Shown here: one piece after another, positions 56,700 through 64,000 of the stretch
How the letters are laid out: every line of letters starts with the position of its first letter
Numbering within the stretch: the stretch's first letter is position 1
Assembly (NCBI GenBank): GCA_029204225.1
Contig: CM055102.1
Span: 49,688,062 to 49,752,061 of the forward strand
Direction of reading: 5' to 3'
Origin: Diphasiastrum complanatum
Taxonomy: Eukaryota > Streptophyta > Lycopodiopsida > Lycopodiales > Lycopodiaceae
DNA: 64,000 nucleotides
Translations under genes and position numbers: made by a program
Notes under the pieces: model-generated
The model's input: only the letters and a program-made list of their open reading frames with translations
Database searches by the model: none
Told to the model about the DNA's origin: nothing

Positions 56700-58679
56700 A
56701 AGATTGAAGGAGTTGGTAGCATTCCCCTTTGCTTAGGATCTTCCAAAAAGATCAACATAGAAGGTGTTTTGTACATTCCTACAATAACAAAGAATCTACT
56801 AAGTGTTGGCCAAATGGTAGACAATGGTTTCAATGTTGACTTTGCTTCAAATGAATGTTTCATCAAGAAGAAGGGTAAGATAGTGGCCAAGGGCACTAGA
56901 CTTGGCAAACTTTATAAGCTGGATGCATTTGTGGATACTAATGTTGTCATGTTAGCCGAGGAGCAAGATCTTGGTTTTGAGGAGGAGCTCATGGAGGAGC
57001 AAACACCAAACCCACCTATCACACCAAGGAGATCTTCAAGGGCAAAAGTGGAGCCATCAAGGCTCACATATCAAGGCAAAGGACAGCAAGTTGAGGGTAT
57101 CTCATCCACTTCTTATGCTTTATCTAGTTTTGAAGAACCGTCTAATGTTGAAGATGCATTGAACTCCAAAGAATGGTATAAAGCTATGTTGGATGAGTAT
57201 GATGCCTTGATTGAGAATGAAACTTGGTTGCTTGTTGAGAGACCTCAAAGGAATGTAATAGGATGCAAGTGGGTCTTCAAGCTTAAGTTGAATGCAAATG
57301 GGAGTGTTAACAAACATAAAGCAGGATTAGTTGCAAAAGGTTATGCTCAAGAGAGAGGGATAGACTATGAGGAAACTTTTGCACCCGTGGCCAAGATGGT
57401 CACAATAAGACTAATCATTGCACTTGAATTACATTTTGGATGGATTCTATGTCAAATGGATGTCTCTAATGCTTTCTTGAATGGTTTTTTGGAAGAGGAT
57501 ATCTATATGGAGCAGCCACAAGGGTTCATCAAGCATGGAATGGAGAACAAAGTATGCCATCTCCAAAGAAGCATCTATGGCTTGAAGCAAGCCTCGAGAT
57601 CTTGGAATTCAAGACTACATTGCTATCTTATTTCACTTTCTTTTGTTCAAAGTGAATATGATCCCACTCTTTACATTAAGTTTGATGATGTTGGTATTGT
57701 ACTTTTACTCATTTATGTAGATGACATCATCATTAGTGAAAATAGTGTTGATGGTATTGAAAAAATCAAGATAGATCTATCCTTAGAGTTCAAGATGGTA
57801 GATCTAGGGTGTCTTCACTTCATCTTAGGCATAGAAGTACTTAGAGGGTCTGATTTTATCTTTATAAGTCAAGTAAACTATGCTCAAACTCTTTTGAAGA
57901 AGTTTAAGATGGAAGTATGCAAAAGTGTTGACACACCAATGGAGCAAGATGTAAAAGTGCCAAATGAAGATGATGAAAGATCCTTCATGGACATCACTTT
58001 GTTTAGGCAACTTATAGGTTCCTTAATGTGGATCACTATAACTAGACCAGATCTTAGCTTTAGTGTATGTAGGTTGAGCCAATCCATGCAAAAGCCATTG
58101 AATATCCATTGGAAAAAGGCTAAGAGGATTCTAAGATACATCTCGGGTACATTGGATTTTGGGATTCTATATAGAGGAGATGTGATTAACCTTCATGCAT
58201 TTAGTGATTCAGATTTTGCAGGGGACAAGAGGGATAGGAAATCAACAAGTGCCTATTCAACTTTCATAGGAGAAGGTGTGGTTTCATGGCTTTCAAAAAA
58301 GCAAGAAACTATATCTCTATCTTCAACCGAGGCCGAGTACAAAGCTTTGACAACCACTACAAAGGAGGTACTTTGGATCAAGAGATTATTGGTGGAACTA
58401 AAGATCATGGATTCAGAGGAGGCACCAATCATCTACAATGACAATATATCAGCCCAACACCTTGCATCTAACCCAATCTTCCATGCAAGATCTAAGCACA
58501 TTGAGATATGCCATCACTTTGTGAGAGAAATGGTGCAAGCCAAGGAGATTGCTTTGAAGCATGTTCCAAGCAATGAATGTGTAGATGATCTACTTACTAA
58601 ACCACTTCAAAAGACACCTTTTATGAAGTTCAGATCATCACTTGGAGTGATTAGTAAAGCAATGATTGAACCAAGCTAG
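56700..58679 (+). CDS. Cop-G pol without integrase: protease end, RT, RNase H
   Basis: Open to 58679 in gag phase; the first Met is at 56769. VLYIPTITKNLLSVGQMVDN (protease flank) leads to KLYKLDAFVDTNVVMLAEEQ at about 56960, then without a frame change into the linker LGFEEELMEEQTPNPPITPR. The pre-integrase zinc region, integrase core and C-terminus are gone. RT motifs are CKWVFKLKLNANGSVNKHK, YEETFAPVAKMVTIRL, MDVSNAFLNGFLEEDIYM, SIYGLKQASRSW and LLIYVDDIII. RNase H motifs are FSDSDFAGDKRDRKSTSAY, SWLSKKQETISLSSTEAEYK, SKHIEICHHFVREM and CVDDLLTKPL. Catalytic residues look intact. Confidence 0.94.
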   Translation, partial: KIEGVGSIPLCLGSSKKINIEGVLYIPTITKNLLSVGQMVDNGFNVDFASNECFIKKKGKIVAKGTRLGKLYKLDAFVDTNVVMLAEEQDLGFEEELMEEQTPNPPITPRRSSRAKVEPSRLTYQGKGQQVEGISSTSYALSSFEEPSNVEDALNSKEWYKAMLDEYDALIENETWLLVERPQRNVIGCKWVFKLKLNANGSVNKHKAGLVAKGYAQERGIDYEETFAPVAKMVTIRLIIALELHFGWILCQMDVSNAFLNGFLEEDIYMEQPQGFIKHGMENKVCHLQRSIYGLKQASRSWNSRLHCYLISLSFVQSEYDPTLYIKFDDVGIVLLLIYVDDIIISENSVDGIEKIKIDLSLEFKMVDLGCLHFILGIEVLRGSDFIFISQVNYAQTLLKKFKMEVCKSVDTPMEQDVKVPNEDDERSFMDITLFRQLIGSLMWITITRPDLSFSVCRLSQSMQKPLNIHWKKAKRILRYISGTLDFGILYRGDVINLHAFSDSDFAGDKRDRKSTSAYSTFIGEGVVSWLSKKQETISLSSTEAEYKALTTTTKEVLWIKRLLVELKIMDSEEAPIIYNDNISAQHLASNPIFHARSKHIEICHHFVREMVQAKEIALKHVPSNECVDDLLTKPLQKTPFMKFRSSLGVISKAMIEPS

Positions 58680-58682
58680 ATA

Positions 58683-58693
58683 GTGAGGAGGAG
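58683..58693 (+). promoter_or_regulatory. Cop-G polypurine tract
   Basis: GTGAGGAGGAG directly before the 3' LTR, the same 11-mer as in Cop-C. Confidence 0.92.
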
Positions 58694-59375
58694 TGTTAAA
58701 AATTCACAATTCTAGCTTGACTAGTTTTGGTCATATGACTTGTAAATAGTTAGATGGTCATGATGTGGCTTGTCACACGTGCCAAATAGCATAGGATTCC
58801 ATTCATAAGGATGTTCTCAAGTAGACCTAAGTGTTAGAACCTTTGGAATGAGTCCAAATTATGCTTAGATACAAGGGAGAAAAAATAGGAGCTATTTTTG
58901 GTAATTTTTGCATTATTGAGGGATCTCCAAGATTCCAACCCTAACTTGGTAGGGATGAAAGATCCACCAAAATTAGCATTAGGGATAGGTTTAGGGCTAC
59001 TCATACCTGCCCAAAATCGTGATGGATCATGTATATATAGGTGATGATATCTCACCAAAATCAATCAAGCAATTTCATGTTTTTTCTCTCATAATGGTGC
59101 AATTGCTCTCTATGTTCATAATTGTTTGAGTACTTGTGATTACTAATGATTATAGGATTGAATGTAGGTCTGGTGTACAGTACTCAGACTGTGGGAGGCC
59201 GTACTTTCACACGTGTGAAGCCTTCTTCAAGGATTTGGGCCATTTAGTGAGGTTCAAGCATAGATTTTTGATGGATTTTGATGGTTCAACTTGTGCTAAT
59301 CTTATGAAATCATAATCTATTGTTTCCCTCATCATTTCAAGTGTTTTAGGATCCTTATTTGCTGTAATTTTTACA
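58694..59375 (+). repeat. Cop-G 3' LTR
   Basis: 682 bp, the same length as the 5' copy and nearly identical, followed by the TTTGT duplication. Confidence 0.96.
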
Positions 59376-59380
59376 TTTGT

Positions 59381-60280
59381 TGGATCTATCTACTAAAGAG
59401 CAAGGATGAAGTGTATGATGTCTTTGTCAAGTTCAAGAATGCAAGGGAGAATCAATTTTCCACAAAGATCAAGTGCTTGAGAGGTGACAATGGTGGTGAG
59501 TACATATCTAACAAGTTCAAGGACTTTTGTGATGAGCATGGGATCAAGAGGGAGTATACAACATCAAGAACCCCACAACAAAATGGAGTGGCTGAAAGGA
59601 AGAATAGAACTTTATGTGAAAGTGCTAAAGCTATGAGGTTAAGTGCTAATCTTGACAAACCATTTTGGGATCAAGCTTTGTTGTGTGCCAATTTCTTGTG
59701 CAATAGGTGGCCGAGTGCTATTTTGGATGGAAGGACACCTTTTTAGATGCCATTCAAGAGGAGGCCGAGTGTCAGCTTTCTAAGAACCTTTGGATGCACA
59801 TGCTATGTCAACATTACTCTTGATGATAGGACCAAGGAGGATCCATCTTCAAGAAGAGATATTTTTGTTAGATATAGTGAGGTGAGTAAAGCCTACAAGG
59901 TTTACATTCCTTCTACTAACAAAGTGATTGTTGGTAGAGATGTCATTTTTTATGAGGGAAACATTCCAAAGGTGTCTTCAAGCATGATTGATGGTAAAGT
60001 AGATGGTTCTAACATTCTTGATGTTGATGAGAAGGATCCTACTTTGGATGGTGGTGATGATGGACCTTCATCAAGTCAAAAGCCAAGGAGAACATCAAGA
60101 GAAAGACAAGTACCTTCAAGGCTCACATATGATCAAAAGGGTAAGCAAGTAGTTTCTAGAAATTATGCTGCTTTCCTAACCTCTTTGGATGAGCCTACAA
60201 GTGTAGATCAAGCAAGGAAAGAAGAGGAGTGGATCCAAGCAATGGATCTTGAGTATCGATCTCTTATGAAGAATGGAACA
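59381..60280 (+). pseudogene. Cop-F integrase core, C-terminal region and RT start
   Basis: Continues Cop-F integrase: KIKCLRGDNGGEYISNKFKD (second catalytic Asp), TPQQNGVAERKNRTLCESAK (catalytic Glu region) and FWDQALLCANFLCNRWPS. A TAG at 59744 follows, then SFLRTFGCTCYVNITLDDRT, NKVIVGRDVIFYEG and the PRRTSRERQVPSRLTYD linker. RT starts at EEEWIQAMDLEYRSLMKNGT. Copia similarity ends at the T codon near 60280. Confidence 0.92.
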
Positions 60281-60661
60281 TCTTTTGGAGGATCTTCTTG
60301 TGTACATGGAGCTATGCAAGTGGATGGATGTTATCTTGCTGTAAAATCAAGTAATGGATCTGGAAAACAAATTTTGTTCAATGACTTTGATGGTCAAGTT
60401 GAAGATCAAGAGGTTGATCTCAAAGCACTTCAACTAGTCAAAAGGGAAGGTGACCATTTGGAGCTAGTCAAGAGCATCAAAGGAGAGGTAATTGGCAAAG
60501 GTGTTATGGATTTGTTTTTGCAGCATATTGAAGACTTAAGTAAGGTCAAAGGAGCAGCAAGGAAGTGTTTTTCAAGTTTACTTAATGCTACCCAAAATCA
60601 ACTTCGTCAAGCTACAATGCTAACCATAACAGTTAAAGTCATAGGTGATACACTACCATAA
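60281..60661 (+). other. Unrecognised open segment fused in frame to Cop-F pol
   Basis: About 126 codons read in the same frame as Cop-F pol with no stop at the junction: FGGSSCVHGAMQVDGCYLAV, then VDLKALQLVKREGDHLELVK and LSKVKGAARKCFSSLLNATQ, ending at a TAA. No copia similarity and no family recognised. A GTAATT...TTTTTGCAG pair inside would make only a 36-bp intron, too short to be convincing. It may be flanking plant DNA or a captured gene piece. Confidence 0.5.
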
Positions 60662-60736
60662 TTACAAACTACATTGGTTTAGAAACTGTGATCACAATAT
60701 TCTAGCATCGTGTGAATGAATTTTGTGCATTATCAA

Positions 60737-61520
<784 letters not shown>

Positions 61521-62220
61521 TGTAAGCTCTTTACCAATGTAAAGAATTCATTGAAAATAAGTACAAGATCCCTAAATGTTTGATTAAGTTGGTTTATTTC
61601 TCTTAATGTGTACGACTGATTTCTATTCAATAGCAAATATCATAAAACATTGACTTATTTTTTGTAAAGATTTGTTAGAAAAAAATCAAATGATGATATA
61701 TAGTATCGAATTAAAAAAAAATTCATTTGCTTTCGATATCAAATACAAAGAAAAATGTTGAGTCTTAATTTTAACTATCAAAGATGGATAAAGAGATGTA
61801 CAATCTGGATACCATTAGATCAAAACATGGAACGAAACGTGCATAGTAATAGAAAGCATATTGATGTTATATGCAAAGGTGTACTTATTAGTACTATTGA
61901 GATGAAAGAATATTGGAGCCTTCACTATATCAAAAAGAAGCTCGTCCTATTCAGCAATAGAATCTATAGTGTGATCATTAGAAGTCAGTTCATAGTAGAA
62001 AAGCATTGAATCCACTAGTCTGATCATCAATATTGAAATGGTTATAAAAGCTAGAGACAAGCCCTAATGTAATAATCCATATTCGTATAATACTAAATTT
62101 CATTGATGGGTTGTATACATGTTTGTATATATGCTTATTTTTATGAAAGCATTTATATGTATACCATTGTATAAGAGCTACCTATATATATCCAAAAAAA
62201 AAAAACTACCCTGTACAATA
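61521..62220. other. AT-rich spacer
   Basis: Contains one unassigned plus-strand open stretch (61755-62009) and a poly-A run near 62192. Nothing recognised. Confidence 0.45.
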
Positions 62221-62923
62221 CTACTCTTCCTCATATGCACTGTGGTCACCATCACTAGTAGATGCCACGTGCTCTAGACTTGTGCCTGCCTGCATCAATA
62301 CAAAGAGAAAAAATGACAATCATAAGTATTCGACCACTGATCAATCTATCGATTATATATAAAAATAAATAAATTTGATGGAAAAAATGAAAATATAACT
62401 CATTATGGGGTGGATGCCTTGACAAGCCAGCTCTTCCACCAGATCGTCATATGATGTGTAGAATGCAATGTCATATTCTACTTTGTTGGGATGATGTTCG
62501 AAGTCGTGAAGCTATAAATGGCAAAATGTTTGGCTAGTTAAAAAAATGAGTGACAAAAAATAGATCCCTATGCAATGGCATTACAGAATGAATTGTAAAG
62601 TATAACTAAGTTAATTGCATACCATTTGGGCCTATAGGCCCGCCTTTCTGCTTGATTCCAATTTAGGATTTCCCATGCAAAAAGTCATCCTACTTGCCAT
62701 AGCATCCTTCTGCAAGCAAATTTTTTCAAGATCTTTGGCCAAGCCTTCCAATCTTCCTTGGACCACCATGCGGGCTTTGAATTGTTTTTCCGATATGCAT
62801 CTTGCACGGTATCTCTCTTATGTTGAATCCAATTGATCATATATTTTGATATGGCTTGTGGATCAAATTCATTTTCTTGCGATAATTCTTCCTACATCTC
62901 CTGCATGATCCTGGCTTCTCTAT
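62221..62923 (-). pseudogene. 3' end of a spliced gene of unknown function (three exons)
   Basis: Minus strand. Exon 1 (about 62923-62623) has a charged helical segment, FKARMVVQGRLEGLAKDLEK and MTFCMGNPKLESSRKAGL, one TAG, then ends CAAATG|GTATGC. Exon 2 (62511-62400; acceptor TTATAG, donor A|GTTATA) reads LHDFEHHPNKVEYDIAFYTS and VEELACQGIHPIM. Exon 3 (62285-62221; acceptor GCAGGCAG) reads TSLEHVASTSDGDHSAYEEE to TAG. All three phases agree when the second of the two tandem AGs is used. The nonsense codon and an upstream frame change in exon 1 suggest a pseudogene. No family recognised; a transposase tail is possible. Confidence 0.6.
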
Positions 62924-62956
62924 CAAATGTAATTTACTAATAAAAATTGTCCCTTT

Positions 62957-63769
62957 AATGGCGCCACTGTAGGGTCGAAGATCTCACGCAGTATAGCCCT
63001 CCCGCCTGTCAACAAGGATTAGATCACTGATAGGTACCTAACTACGCATAGATGCTACTTTTAGTTAGTTTCCTACTTTCTCCCTTAACTCTACTCACCA
63101 CTAACACTACTCTCCTTTAACTCTACTCCTCTACACTAACATTCATCATAATTTGCGTGAAGGGAAGGGATAGAAAAGAAGAGGTTTAGAAGAGAAGAGA
63201 GAAAGAGAGAGAGATAGAGAGTGAGGGTGGAGGTTAACTCAAATGCTCCTTATGCTTGCTAATGGAAAAGCATTCACTATGGCAAACAATAAACATGAAA
63301 ATAGAAAGCAATGGAAAACACAATCAAGAGCATTAGCAAGTAGTGAATAGCAAATGAGGATGCTTCTCTTCCAAAAATGGTAGAGTTTCCTCTTTCTCAT
63401 TAAGCATCCAAAATAGTGTACAAATGGTGCCTTTTTATAAAATGGGGAAGGCCCTTGCCCCTCAATCCTATTGGCTAATATTCACAATGATCCTATCCAT
63501 TCATCTTGGACCCACCTTGATCCAAGGGTCCACAAAAAGTACATTAGAATTCACAAGATTCATGTGAGTCCCAATCTGGACCCAACTCTAAAAAGTGATC
63601 TCTAAAGTTTAAAAATGACATTGGGCCTCTAGTTTTATTTTAATTCCAAGGCCCAAGTCATGTTTATTTATTTACAACTTTATTTGCGTGCTCATTGGGC
63701 TATGGGCTTATACACGCAGGATGCCATGCCCTCACAACACATTTTATTGGATGATTTTATTTATTTACA
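62957..63769 (-). mobile_element. Gyp-5: Ty3/gypsy LTR with primer site, minus strand
   Basis: LTR 63769-62968 (minus) runs TGTAAATAAATAAAATC...GACCCTACA, then one base and TGGCGCCATT at 62966-62957 as a partial primer site. It matches Gyp-4 (41697-42425) as an inverted copy and more distantly the Gyp-3 LTR. TATA-like TTTTATAAAAAGGC lies at about 63434-63447. No gypsy gene follows: the unrelated spliced gene fragment begins within 40 bp, so the interior was lost. Confidence 0.82.
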
Positions 63770-64000
63770 CTTTGTTGGGAATACCCCCAATAGGATCCAC
63801 GGCCTGAAGTAGTGCTGGTCCCTCGACACTCTGCCAGTTTAGTATAGCGTCCTCTTTGGCCACCTCTGGTGGATCAGATAACCCATAACGTCTTCCATGA
63901 AGTTGAGACAGTCCAGTTTGTTCGAGTCCTTGGGCGTGTGAAAGGACTTGTGGACTCCTGTTAGCCATTCTTAATCGATCCAGGCTTGAAATCGGCGCGT
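63770..64000. other. Unassigned right flank
   Basis: A minus-strand open frame of 67 codons (63968-63765) starts MANRSPQVLSHAQGLEQTGL. No domain recognised; possibly part of an older element cut by Gyp-5. Confidence 0.35.

Larger units (their letters stand above)
54161..59375 (+). mobile_element. Cop-G: young, integrase-less Ty1/copia element
   Basis: 5215 bp with two 682-bp LTRs, primer site, gag, protease, RT, RNase H and polypurine tract in order, and a perfect TTTGT target duplication. By eye the LTRs differ at four positions only (near 54310, 54380, 54486 and 54634 against the 3' copy), so insertion is recent. The whole pre-integrase and integrase region is missing by an in-frame deletion, and one TGA interrupts the polyprotein within protease. 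It must have been moved by proteins of another element. Confidence 0.96.
51329..60280 (+). mobile_element. Cop-F: Ty1/copia element, 3'-truncated, split by Cop-G
   Basis: 5' LTR, tRNA-Met primer site, gag, protease and integrase are in one phase with three nonsense codons. Cop-G sits inside the integrase gene at 54161-59375. The integrase continues from 59381 and the linker reaches the RT start at about 60280, where unrelated sequence begins. RT, RNase H and the 3' LTR are missing. It keeps the most complete integrase in the window. Confidence 0.93.

Noticed and set aside
60500-60535. A GTAATT...TTTTTGCAG intron in the unknown segment
   Set aside because: Only about 36 bp, shorter than workable plant introns, and the frame is open through it.

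Overview
The window looks like intergenic heterochromatin of a large-genome land plant. Signs are Ty1/copia elements primed by the initiator-tRNA-Met site (TGGTATCAGAGC), Ty3/gypsy elements with a TGGCGCC-type primer site, GACGGCC...CCGTC subterminal repeats of the CACTA kind, long GA/CT microsatellites, GT-AG introns and a fragment of a 14-3-3 gene. I cannot name the species. No complete host gene is visible; nearly everything is nested or broken transposable elements.

Layout. 1-1311: purine-rich DNA and a 441-bp CT tract. 1521-6113: Cop-A, a copia element with a decayed pol and an unexplained open 3' half. 6114-9623: AT-rich spacer with a 26-bp minisatellite. 9624-18426: Cop-B (minus strand), split by Cop-C (10665-14298), which has a perfect 5-bp target duplication. 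18427-20890: transposon-end repeats and hairpins. 20891-31366: a gypsy gag gene (Gyp-1) split by Cop-D (minus strand, 21450-31094). Cop-D holds two gag-pol copies, an inverted leader and a solo LTR. 31384-34702: Cop-E, a copia element of another lineage, cut off at the start of reverse transcriptase.

34703-47512: a long inverted repeat (arms 34703-36078 and 45770-47512) around gypsy pieces Gyp-2, Gyp-3 and Gyp-4, a palindromic CT/GA block, a poly-G tract and one 14-3-3 exon. 47808-50937: a second long inverted repeat around GTCGGTTGAGATTT-type tandem repeats. 50938-51328: a copia RNase H fragment, entered by Cop-F (51329-60280), which is itself split by Cop-G (54161-59375). Cop-G is the youngest element: I saw 4 differences in 682 bp between its LTRs, and it has a perfect target duplication. 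60281-62220: unrecognised exon-like DNA and a GA tract. 62221-62923 (minus): the 3' end of a spliced gene of unknown function with consistent intron phases. 62957-63769: a gypsy LTR with primer site (minus).

The main pattern is integrase loss. Cop-A, Cop-B, Cop-C, Cop-G and the second Cop-D copy have each lost all or most of the integrase core through different deletions, while LTRs, RT and RNase H often survive. Cop-G is integrase-less yet recent, which suggests cross-mobilisation by an autonomous relative. The copia LTRs also share CACRTGTG palindromes, and two families carry dense CATGCA clusters.
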